From Gemmata sp. (GTDB lineage: Bacteria > Planctomycetota > Planctomycetia > Gemmatales > Gemmataceae): a stretch of DNA of 64,000 nt. Below, one piece after another: positions 37,405-45,020 of the stretch (its first letter is position 1; each line of letters begins with the position of its first letter). Where the stretch lies: NCBI GenBank assembly GCA_025055115.1, contig JANWYJ010000002.1:1-64000 (forward strand). The letters are read 5' to 3'. Position numbers and translations under genes: made by a program. The notes beneath the pieces were generated by a model. The model had not been told where the DNA came from. It made no database searches and was given only the letters and a program-made list of their open reading frames with translations.

Positions 37405-37518
37405 TAAGCCTTCAGTCGCAGATGTCTTTCCAGCCTGATCGCAATCATCACGGGGGGCTATCACAATGATATGCCCCTCACGAATCTCCGTTAGACAAAG
37501 TATGAAATAGAATCCAGA

Positions 37519-38763
37519 CTAATCTTGGAGCGTCTCGACTAGAGCATTGATTGACCAAATTCCAATCCAAATTAACGGAATGCTCACAGCAGCCACCACG
37601 TTCAGTAAAGAACCGAGATTTTCGGGCGCAGCCACGAGAGATTTCCAGAACCCCTCAGGGTTAGCGAGCGCGGGTGCTATACCCGCCAAACCTTTGACAG
37701 TGACGGCAGCTCCCAACGTCGCGGCCAAAGTCCATTGCCCCTTGAGAGTTGGTCGAATAAGTAGGACCAGTTCACCTTGCTGGGGGCCATCTGACGTGGT
37801 CACGGCATAATGCAAAACACTGGTGGTCGACCATTTTGAATTACTCACCAGTTGTAGGAGAAACTCCCAAGTACCATCGCGAACTGGTAAACGCTCCACT
37901 TCCGCGACACCACGATGCGACAAAAAGTGAACGTCTTCGACATGCGGATGATGCGGGCGAATCACCAGACGGTACTTCTGCCCTGTTGTCACAATGAAAG
38001 CGCCTCGATAAAAGGGCACCAATGTGGCATTTTCATTGATGGAACGAAGTTCGATGTCCGCATCGCTCAACTTACGCGGTTCAAGAAAGCGGTAGGGGGC
38101 CGTCGTGGCCGCGGATGAAATGGTTTGAACAGGTAGGCGCCATGTCACAGGGCCAGTCATTTGCGATCCCGCCGAGGCCTCGGCTGTGAGGGCTAATTCT
38201 TCGGCATCAACAACCACAGTGAATCGAAGAACCTCACCCGGCTTGAATTCAGGACGTTTCTGCTCGACATAGCCAGACCGGATTTTCTCCCGTGGGCCTA
38301 GCCTCAGATGGAAGTCTGTGAGCCGGTGCGTGCCGATATGTTCCACGTGAACATCGAGCTTGGTTCCAACGTGTTCGTAAGTGCATATTGGCTCGATGGT
38401 CACGCGGAGTTCCCGATTCAGGGAGGGAACTACGGTAATATCAGGCGTCGGAAAATCAATGATGCGATCGTGGGGGTCACGACCTGCATTGAGAGCAAAA
38501 TGCGGCGCGGGGAAAGTACCTTCACGGAGGAAGCGGACGGCGACATCACAGTGATATTCCTCACCCGGACCCAGGATGATGTCCCTCTCGAACAATTCGG
38601 ATTCAATTTGAGCTACTTGAGGTTTGCGTGATTCCAGGGACCGTAACTCCGTGGAGCGTCCGTGTGAGGCATTGCGTATCGTTACGCGAACTATAATCCG
38701 TTCCCCACTGCAGACGCGGTCCGGGAAATCGCCAATATCGATAGATAGAGTTTCGTCATACAC
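37519..38763 (-). CDS. Membrane-anchored beta-rich protein of the three-gene module
   Basis: The 414-residue protein has no signal peptide. Residues 1-320 are predicted beta-rich, with at least two Ig-like-fold segments (for example SGERIIVRVTIRNASHG and LGPGEEYHCDVAVRFL). Two hydrophobic segments follow near residues 340-360 (LAATLGAAVTVKGLAGIAPALA) and 385-405 (NVVAAVSIPLIWIGIWSI). The lack of a signal peptide and C-terminal hydrophobic helices suggest a tail-anchored inner-membrane protein with the beta domains in the cytoplasm. The family is not recognised. It follows the P-loop ATPase gene by 23 bases on the same strand, so it is probably the last gene of this operon. Confidence 0.6.
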   Translation of the reverse strand: MYDETLSIDIGDFPDRVCSGERIIVRVTIRNASHGRSTELRSLESRKPQVAQIESELFERDIILGPGEEYHCDVAVRFLREGTFPAPHFALNAGRDPHDRIIDFPTPDITVVPSLNRELRVTIEPICTYEHVGTKLDVHVEHIGTHRLTDFHLRLGPREKIRSGYVEQKRPEFKPGEVLRFTVVVDAEELALTAEASAGSQMTGPVTWRLPVQTISSAATTAPYRFLEPRKLSDADIELRSINENATLVPFYRGAFIVTTGQKYRLVIRPHHPHVEDVHFLSHRGVAEVERLPVRDGTWEFLLQLVSNSKWSTTSVLHYAVTTSDGPQQGELVLLIRPTLKGQWTLAATLGAAVTVKGLAGIAPALANPEGFWKSLVAAPENLGSLLNVVAAVSIPLIWIGIWSINALVETLQD

Positions 38764-38786
38764 GGCTTACTCCCTTAGCTATGTGT

Positions 38787-40793
38787 TCACTGGGCTGTTT
38801 GGGTAGCGACATTATTCAAATCACTTTCGTGGTAAGGTTTACCCTGCATGCGTGTCGCAATATCCTTGAGCATTTCATTGATATACAATCCTTCGATTTC
38901 GCGCTGGATGATACGCCATGCTTCAGCCCAATTCCCTTGGGCAAGATAGTCTGAACGTTTTTGGAGCAAGTGGTTGATCGCGCGGAGACGAATTTCTGTT
39001 TCTGTTGATAACAGCCTTATAAACATTTGTTCTGGTCGCGGCAAACGATCGGATTCGATGGCCATGGGCCGCAGAATCCAGGCGAAGTTGCGATCCAGAT
39101 GCTTGCCGCGGAGAAGTCCATCGACAGTATTGAGGGCCTCGTTGTATCTTCGACCGATCCGGGATAAAAAGACCCGCACCCACCGGCCGGAACTATCATT
39201 GATCGGTTCAAACGTCAGGCGCAGCGCGTTTGTTAGCTCTGGCTCTTCTTCCATATCACTCAGACGAAGGCCATAGACGTTTTCCAATTCGTTCTGCAGC
39301 CCTTGGAACAACTGCCGGATGGTGGTGATATGATCGGCCGTGTAGTCCCAAGTCGATTGATTCTGAGCCTTTTGTGTTTCTTCACTACAGATAAATTGAA
39401 AGTCGTAGTTTGGTTCAATGACCAGTTCGCGGAGACGCTCTTTGAACGCTCGGTCGAGGTTTTCGAGAATCTCGCGAATGGATGCGGTACCGGCAATTTG
39501 CACCACGGCTTCGGCGTCAAAGGGCAGGTATTGTTCGGTCACTGGCAACTGTGTATAGCGGGACTGGATTTCGCTGTCGTCGGCCAACCAGTGTCTTAGC
39601 CGAGCTCGGTAGAGAGCGCGGATTTGTTCGGGTTCAGGCTGCAGAAGAACAAAACGTTCATCTTGTCGGATGCGATCGCGGAATTGCCGTTCCATCCGGT
39701 TGTGGAGTTCTTGCCGGAGATGGAGTGTCATGGTGAAGATGATGAGCAGGTTGGGCAGGGAGTTGTAGAGTTCGCTGAGGTAGGCGAAGAACCGATTCCA
39801 ATCCTCGATGTTATTGAAGAGTTCGTTGCGACCTTCGGCTTGATCGAAAACCAGGAGAAATAAGCGGGGTTCATGTCGTTCGCGTTCCGTGGAGAGTTGC
39901 GCTGAAAGTTCGGGGCTGAACAGGTGGAGAAGAAGTTTGATGGCATCGGCGATGGTGAAGCGGCGGTCCAAATTTTCATCCACGCCGAAGCGGCGCAGCC
40001 AGTAGCCATCATCAGGTCGCCGCCGGAACCAATGAATGACCCGTTCGTGGACCCCCAGGCCCGTCAGGGTCCGATCCGGGAAAATATAACTGAGCAATAC
40101 CCGCAGGGCATAGCGTTGCACAGGATTACTCGAATCGGCCAGAAATCGTACGGCTACTTCATCGGCGAATGTGTTGAAATCTAAGTAGTTGAAGACTTTG
40201 GGATCGCGGGCTTGGGTGAGCTGCTGGATCGTATCGTGTGTGGCCAAACGGGTGCCGAACAACCAACGAAAGCGTGACCGCTTGGCGCAGCACTGGTGAA
40301 GAGTCCGTTTGTTCGTGAGCAATTGGTCAATGGCGCGAAACCCGATAGCACGAATTCGCTTGAGAAGCAAATGATCTTGTGTAGTATGCTCACGATGGGT
40401 CAAAGCCGTAATAATCCAGTCTAACACACAGGGAAGAAATTCATCGATCTTCCAGCTGTTAGAGCCAGAGACAAAAATATATTGATTCTCTTCAGCAATT
40501 TCCGGACGTGCGAAATAACGCAATAGGTGAGTTTTCCCGGCCCCGGCGCGACCCGCTAACAATACGATCTGTGAGCGCCGCTGTTGCTGAACCGCATGGA
40601 TTTGATCGAGGATACTTTGTCGGACGGAGGCATGAATTTCACTCACGTCCACATCTTTGGTGTCTTCGCGATACGTGGCCACACGTTCGGCAAAAGGCGA
40701 TAAATTCTCACCGCCAGGCCGTAACATGCGGATTTTGAATTCCCGTAGTAACTCCCACTGTTGCAAGGGCGTGCTGACGAGCGAATCTGACAT
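38787..40793 (-). CDS. P-loop ATPase (STAND/KAP-like), middle gene of the module
   Basis: The 668-residue protein carries Walker A AGRAGAGKTHLL with K87 and T88, and a Walker B near 311-320 (LFLLVFDQAEGRNE), in which Asp is followed by a Gln/Ala/Glu rather than the usual acidic pair. The C-terminal 300 residues are helical and full of Arg/Glu; QRRSQIVLLAGRAGAGKT and the length fit the STAND/KAP or BrxC-like NTPase world, without a clear family match. The start ATG 40793 has GGAG eight bases upstream, in a duplicated segment. An ATPase of this kind usually drives a conflict or defence complex; the function here is unknown. Confidence 0.6.
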   Translation of the reverse strand: MSDSLVSTPLQQWELLREFKIRMLRPGGENLSPFAERVATYREDTKDVDVSEIHASVRQSILDQIHAVQQQRRSQIVLLAGRAGAGKTHLLRYFARPEIAEENQYIFVSGSNSWKIDEFLPCVLDWIITALTHREHTTQDHLLLKRIRAIGFRAIDQLLTNKRTLHQCCAKRSRFRWLFGTRLATHDTIQQLTQARDPKVFNYLDFNTFADEVAVRFLADSSNPVQRYALRVLLSYIFPDRTLTGLGVHERVIHWFRRRPDDGYWLRRFGVDENLDRRFTIADAIKLLLHLFSPELSAQLSTERERHEPRLFLLVFDQAEGRNELFNNIEDWNRFFAYLSELYNSLPNLLIIFTMTLHLRQELHNRMERQFRDRIRQDERFVLLQPEPEQIRALYRARLRHWLADDSEIQSRYTQLPVTEQYLPFDAEAVVQIAGTASIREILENLDRAFKERLRELVIEPNYDFQFICSEETQKAQNQSTWDYTADHITTIRQLFQGLQNELENVYGLRLSDMEEEPELTNALRLTFEPINDSSGRWVRVFLSRIGRRYNEALNTVDGLLRGKHLDRNFAWILRPMAIESDRLPRPEQMFIRLLSTETEIRLRAINHLLQKRSDYLAQGNWAEAWRIIQREIEGLYINEMLKDIATRMQGKPYHESDLNNVATQTAQ

Positions 40794-40834
40794 GTTGATC
40801 TCCAGTTGACGTATGTTTATCTCCAGATGACGTA
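40793..40834. repeat. 21-bp tandem duplication between the winged-helix and ATPase genes
   Basis: On the minus strand, TACGTCATCTGGAGATAAAC(A) (40834-40814) is followed by TACGTCAACTGGAGATCAAC(A) (40813-40793). The first copy contains the stop TAA of the upstream gene, and the second supplies the GGAG and leads into the ATG of the ATPase. Confidence 0.85.
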
Positions 40835-41806
40835 ATAGAGCAATCGATCGTTCCGTCGGATCGCCAACTCTGGTTCCTTGGCTCGTTGGACTTCATTGAG
40901 ATCGTGGAGTTCGATGATCCGTTGCTTTTCCAATTGCAACAAGGCCTGATGGAAATCCGCGAGGGCCACGGCAGGTTGCTTCCGTTGTAGGCGGCGGTAA
41001 AGTCGTCGAATCTCGACAAGGCGATCCCGAAAGTCAGGATCAAGACAAAGTTCCTCATACGCCTCTTTTATTGAAGCATGCAAAGAATCTGAAGTCAAAG
41101 TCGGGGGGGGCGAAACAACAACGGTTGAAGCCGTTGTCGCGGGCGGCACATGGCGGGCCGCTGAGGAGGATGACTGGGGAATCGTTGGACCAACAGCCAC
41201 CGGACGAGCGGTGGGTTGACCGGCTAATGCCGCTTGAAGACGTTCGAGCAATTCCGCCACGCTGACTTCTGGCCATTTGGTAAGCAACTTCTGTGCCGCG
41301 CCGATCAATTTGCTCAACTCTGTCTTACCCGGCGGAACTTCTAACGGATGGGGAGGGATAGGCTTGTGACGACCATAGGGAGCCGATTTCTGGGGGCCTT
41401 GCTTGTGCAATAGCCCGTCCGCGATCAGTTTCTGAGCTTCGGCTTCGACAAACTTTTTGTCGGCTTGGGTTTCGCCAATGGCGATTTTCACTAACTGCGC
41501 TAAGGTTTTTGGAGGGTCGGCCGCGTGCAACAAGGCGTTGCGGACTTTTTCGGGATCGTTACGCAACGGAGGTCGGTCGCGACCATATCGGGGTGAAGCA
41601 CCCGTGGAGTGAGGGTGCAGTTCACCGGTTGTGATCATCTGCTCCACGACGATCTCCGCGGCTTTGGCGTGGAGTTTGGTCGTTGCGGCTTTCGCCGCTT
41701 TTTTCAGCAGTGTCAGGGTTTGAGGCGTGGCGGCTGCTTGCAGAATTGCAGCCCGAACAGCGTCATGATTCATCGGTTCGGGAGGGGAGGATATCGTCCG
41801 CTTCAT
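40817..41806 (-). CDS. Winged-helix-like DNA-binding protein, first gene of the module
   Basis: The 329-residue protein starts at ATG 41806, with GGAG upstream. It has two tandem helical units of about 65 residues at about 11-70 and 82-145, each ending in YGR-x-P-x-PP, and a C-terminal unit at about 245-329 (LADFHQALLQLEKQRIIELHDLNEVQRAKEPELAIRR). These look like repeated winged-helix domains. A Pro/Ser/Thr linker separates them. It should be cytoplasmic and bind nucleic acid or act as an adaptor for the ATPase encoded next, with which it is probably co-transcribed. The family is not recognised. Confidence 0.6.
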   Translation of the reverse strand: MKRTISSPPEPMNHDAVRAAILQAAATPQTLTLLKKAAKAATTKLHAKAAEIVVEQMITTGELHPHSTGASPRYGRDRPPLRNDPEKVRNALLHAADPPKTLAQLVKIAIGETQADKKFVEAEAQKLIADGLLHKQGPQKSAPYGRHKPIPPHPLEVPPGKTELSKLIGAAQKLLTKWPEVSVAELLERLQAALAGQPTARPVAVGPTIPQSSSSAARHVPPATTASTVVVSPPPTLTSDSLHASIKEAYEELCLDPDFRDRLVEIRRLYRRLQRKQPAVALADFHQALLQLEKQRIIELHDLNEVQRAKEPELAIRRNDRLLYYVIWR

Positions 41807-42184
41807 CAATCAACTCCGACCCAAAGGAATCGCAGCATCACTCTCAAGATCGCTTCCCGGCACGATGTCCGGATGATGTAGGTCTTTTAGAATCCATCTA
41901 TAGTGGATGGCAAGATTTCTTGCAACCTTTGACAATCAAAGAAACGAGAGGATGCTGAAACAGTCCGGGAATGCTCAGCAAAGCGGTTGTGCTGGGAGCT
42001 ATGTTGTGCTGGGAGCTATATCGTTTGGGCCAAAACGGCAATTAACGGGTGGTGACGAACAGTCACGCCGCTATGAGGATTGCTACCACCGCCAGGGCCG
42101 ACGCCCTTGGCGTCATCCGTGTTGGGTAACGAACGGTCACGCCGCCATGAGGATTGCTACGGGGATGAACTGCGGGGGAATCAC
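41807..42184. repeat. Repeat-bearing gap between the three-gene module and tRNA-Leu
   Basis: A perfect 17-bp tandem repeat (GTTGTGCTGGGAGCTAT) lies at 41986-42019. An imperfect repeat of about 33 bp containing TCACGCCGCYATGAGGATTG lies at 42054-42086 and 42127-42160. A GC-rich imperfect hairpin (CGCCAGGGC with GCCCTTGGCG) falls between them at about 42090-42112. No gene is seen. Confidence 0.75.
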
Positions 42185-42269
42185 TGGGTGAGGCGGGATT
42201 CGAACCCGCAAGCCCCTTGCGGAGCGGGGGATTTTAAGTCCCCTGTGTCTGCCATTCCACCACTCACCC
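42185..42269 (-). tRNA. tRNA-Leu (anticodon TAA)
   Basis: Read on the minus strand, the 85-nt sequence has a perfect 7-bp acceptor stem (GGGTGAG/CTCACCC) and a D arm of leucine type (TGGTGGAATGGCAGACAC). The anticodon loop CTTAAAA reads TAA, a long variable arm (CCGCTCCGCAAGGGGC) marks class II, and the T arm is GGGTTCGAATCCC. CCA is not encoded. Confidence 0.95.
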
Positions 42270-42434
42270 GGTGGGGAAATCATGGCAGACCCAACGCCCA
42301 ACGGCAAGATGGGATCGGTCAGAAGCCTGCCTCAAGGTCTCTGCTCGTGATAACCCGAGTCGCGTCATTCTCTTGGACTGTGCGAGAAGTCGGCCACAAA
42401 AGGTAAGCCTCGCAAAGCAGGTAAGCCCCACAAA

Positions 42435-42755
42435 TTATGAGAAAACCCCGGCCATATCGACCAGTTGTCGGACCTTCTCCACGCCGAGGCGATTGACCAG
42501 CCCACAAACGATTTCGAGATCAGAGAATTGCGGAGTCCCCTTACGACCGCGTTTGCTCACCGTGGGTTTGCCGCTCTCCCGTTTAATGATCGACTTATAG
42601 TTGGAAATCACATTCGGCGCCAATTCGGTATCGAATTGTTCGCGAATATACTCCTGCAACTCCGCATTCTTGGCATCCCAACCCTTCGTCTCCAAGGCAG
42701 CTTGAACCATCTTTTTTTGTGATAATTTTTCTTCACTGACCTTGGCTTTTGCCAT
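42435..42755 (-). CDS. Small basic protein conserved in planctomycetes
   Basis: The 106-residue protein starts at ATG 42755 (MAKAKVSEEKLSQKK); an earlier TTG/ATG at 42776 is unlikely. The N-terminus is Lys-rich. A helical segment (MVQAALETKGWDAKNAELQEYIREQF) and the signature ELAPNVISNYKSIIKRE follow, then a basic patch (SKRGRKGT) with AT-hook-like RGRK, and a C-terminal helical DLEIVCGLVNRLGVEKVRQLVDMAGVF segment. I recognise it as a recurring planctomycete protein without a known role. The basic patch suggests nucleic-acid binding. It is monocistronic beside tRNA-Leu. Confidence 0.65.
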   Translation of the reverse strand: MAKAKVSEEKLSQKKMVQAALETKGWDAKNAELQEYIREQFDTELAPNVISNYKSIIKRESGKPTVSKRGRKGTPQFSDLEIVCGLVNRLGVEKVRQLVDMAGVFS

Positions 42756-43014
42756 CGATGCCCCCCCCAAGAGCAATGGTTATACTAGTTCATAAAGCCA
42801 ACTGTTGTTGCTTATGAAACCAATATATGCTCGGAATCTGCATATCGTCAAGGATTTTCATTGACGCAGAATGATCGATGGAGGGTGATACATTCCCCGG
42901 TGACAGTCACGCATCAACCATCCAGCACTCGCTGGGTGCTATACCCTGACCTGAGAAGTCCCAAGTGTGTGATCTTGATCGTGTGTCGTCAAAGACGTGC
43001 TTGAGATACCAGTA

Positions 43015-43584
43015 TTATCGAGGTTGGCGTAAGGATTCTACTTGGGGGAGATCGTCCAGCGTATTTAAGGCGAAGACTTGCAAGAAACGCTTGGTGGTAC
43101 CATACAGTTGGGGTCGGCCGAGGGATTCATGACGGCCGACGATCCGCACGAGGCCCTTTTCCATCAACTGCCGAACCAATTCCGCACTCGATACGCCCCG
43201 AATGGCCTCGATTTCAGCCCGCATGATCGGTTGCTTGTAGGCAATGATCGCCAGTGTCTCCATCATCGCCGCGCCGAGCTTCAATTCGTGCCCGGTGCGT
43301 TTGAGTCGTATCAGCCATGGATGAAATTGTGGCCGTGTTAATAGCTGATACCCGCCGGCGATTTCCTCCACTTGGAACGCGCTGGCATCGCGGTCATACA
43401 TCTGCTGTAAGCGTTCGATGTAGAAGCGGGCCTCGCCAGCGTCCTTGAGACCGGCCACCTCGGCCATTCTTCGAGCCGCGATAGGTTCGTCCGCCATCAG
43501 CAGCACCGCTTCGACCCGGGCGAGTTTTCCATCGCGTGCCAACTCTGAACGACTTCCTAACCGACTTCCGGGTCGTTCTCCCAT
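43015..43584 (-). CDS. scpB: Chromosome segregation protein ScpB
   Basis: The 189-residue protein has two winged-helix domains typical of ScpB, the kleisin-associated KITE subunit of bacterial SMC condensin: VEAVLLMADEPIAARRMAEVAGL near the start and ETLAIIAYKQPIMRAEIEAIRGV-SSAELVRQLMEKGLVRIVG in the middle, ending LGRPQLYGTTKRFLQVFALNTLDDLP. The ATG at 43584 is chosen; upstream residues in the open frame are basic and not conserved-looking. Partner genes scpA and smc are not seen nearby. ScpB works with SMC loaded by ParB at parS, which links it loosely to the parS-like site at 12.58 kb. Divergent from nuoH. Confidence 0.9.
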   Translation of the reverse strand: MGERPGSRLGSRSELARDGKLARVEAVLLMADEPIAARRMAEVAGLKDAGEARFYIERLQQMYDRDASAFQVEEIAGGYQLLTRPQFHPWLIRLKRTGHELKLGAAMMETLAIIAYKQPIMRAEIEAIRGVSSAELVRQLMEKGLVRIVGRHESLGRPQLYGTTKRFLQVFALNTLDDLPQVESLRQPR

Positions 43585-43784
43585 GTCGCGCAGCCGGCGT
43601 AGCGCCCAGGGCCGGGGGCAATTCCCTCGTCGCTGCGACGAACTGGTGGCGGTTGCGGGACCATAACGCGGCCGGAGAAGATGCATCCAGGACACTGCTA
43701 ACACCTTCCATCTTGTTCCGATATCCCTGGCAGAATACAGTATCGACCGTGCCGGGTCACGATGAACCAGCCGAGGTACTGACC

Positions 43785-45020
43785 GTGCCGGAATTTTGGT
43801 CGAACTACTTGCCCTATCCGTGGAATCTGATAGCTGCCGGCGCCTTAGCGGCGGCTCTGATCTTTGCGATGGTTGGCATCACGGCATTTTTCGGGATTTG
43901 GGCGGAGCGGAAGGTTTCAGCCCGGATTCAAGATCGTCTTGGGCCCAGTCGCGTCGGTCCGGCTGGATTACTTCAATCCCTCGCCGATGGCATCAAGCTG
44001 ATCGTGAAAGAAGATGTAGCTCCGGCGGGGGCCGATCGCGTGTTATTCCGCCTGGCTCCCTATTTGGCGTTCTGTGCCAGTTTCTGCGGTTATCTGGCGT
44101 TACCATTTGGTTATCACCTGGCGGCCAGTGCCAATCTGGAACAACCCTTAACCATTGGTGTTTTCTTCATGTTAGCAGTGTTATCGAGCGAAGTTTTCGG
44201 CATTGTGATAGCTGGTTATGCTTCGGCCAGCAAATGGTCACTCTTTGGGGGTGTTCGCGAAGCAGCCCAAGTCGTTAGCTATGAAGTACCGCGGGCGATT
44301 TGTGTCGTGATCGCGATTTGTGTGGCTGGTACTCTCAACCTGCATACGATCGGAACACAACAGGCAGGCTGGTTCTGGAATTGGCATTGGTTTCATGATC
44401 CATTCACCTATATTGCCTTCTTTTTGTTCTTTATAACTGCTACGGCCAGTTGTAAGCGTGCCCCTTTCGATTTGGCGGAAGCGGAAAGTGAATTGGTCGC
44501 CGGGTTTCACACCGAGTATAGTGGCATTCGCTGGTCGTACTTTTTCCTGGCGGAATATGGAAGTATGTTTGCGGTCAGCGGTTTGGCCACTTTGTTGTTT
44601 CTGGGGGGCTGGCATAGCGGGCTATTGCCATTTGAACCGAGCCAACGGTGGGGGTTTTGGCTCGGTAATGTGGTCAACTTCATCGTCTTCACGGGGAAAT
44701 GTGCCCTACTCATTCTCATCATGATTTGGATGCGCTGGAGTTTGCCGCGGCTGCGGATTGATCAGGTCATGATGACCTGCTTGAAGTACTTCTTACCCAT
44801 CAGTTGTATCCTTTTGGTGGGCGTTTGTTTGTGGCAACTATTGGTTCCGGCAAGTGTTGCCGAGGTTGTCAGCGCCCTTTTGGCGGGGGGTACCGCTGGA
44901 GGTGTGTTGCTGGTGATTCTGAGCCTGTTCCGCACGCCACCGGCAGCGGCGACCAGTCGGAAAATGCTCCCGGGGGCGTGGGAAGGTCGCCCCACTCCTT
45001 TGACGGTTGAGTCGAAGTGA
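43785..45020 (+). CDS. nuoH: NADH-quinone oxidoreductase subunit H (isolated)
   Basis: The 411-residue protein has about nine membrane segments and the hallmark NuoH loops GIWAERKVSARIQDRLGPSRVGP, LADGIKLIVKEDVAP and RAPFDLAEAESELVAGFHTEYSG, with conserved acidic residues of the quinone-site region. In complex I this membrane subunit holds part of the quinone chamber. GTG 43785, behind a GAGG, is chosen among several possible starts. No other nuo gene is adjacent, in contrast to the usual nuoA-N operon. The diaphorase-like genes at 51-56 kb are a separate unit. The TGA overlaps the ATG of the YfhO-type gene, so the two are translationally coupled. Confidence 0.85.
   Translation: MPEFWSNYLPYPWNLIAAGALAAALIFAMVGITAFFGIWAERKVSARIQDRLGPSRVGPAGLLQSLADGIKLIVKEDVAPAGADRVLFRLAPYLAFCASFCGYLALPFGYHLAASANLEQPLTIGVFFMLAVLSSEVFGIVIAGYASASKWSLFGGVREAAQVVSYEVPRAICVVIAICVAGTLNLHTIGTQQAGWFWNWHWFHDPFTYIAFFLFFITATASCKRAPFDLAEAESELVAGFHTEYSGIRWSYFFLAEYGSMFAVSGLATLLFLGGWHSGLLPFEPSQRWGFWLGNVVNFIVFTGKCALLILIMIWMRWSLPRLRIDQVMMTCLKYFLPISCILLVGVCLWQLLVPASVAEVVSALLAGGTAGGVLLVILSLFRTPPAAATSRKMLPGAWEGRPTPLTVESK

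Noticed and set aside
37451-37478. Terminator hairpin between convergent genes
   Set aside because: The stem GGGG/CCCC with TATCA/TGATA has an internal loop and no T run follows.
38339-38355. Second parS-like palindrome around TTCCACGTGAACAT
   Set aside because: One G is missing from the right arm, which breaks the symmetry, and it lies inside a coding region (VHVEHIG).
38787-40793. BrxC/PglY ATPase of a BREX system
   Set aside because: The protein is about half the BrxC length, and no PglX methylase, PglZ or BrxL is nearby.
42185-42269. Integration at tRNA-Leu with a duplicated tRNA end
   Set aside because: I found no copy of the tRNA 3' end near the far side of the three-gene module (37405-37519) and no integrase, so an att site cannot be claimed.
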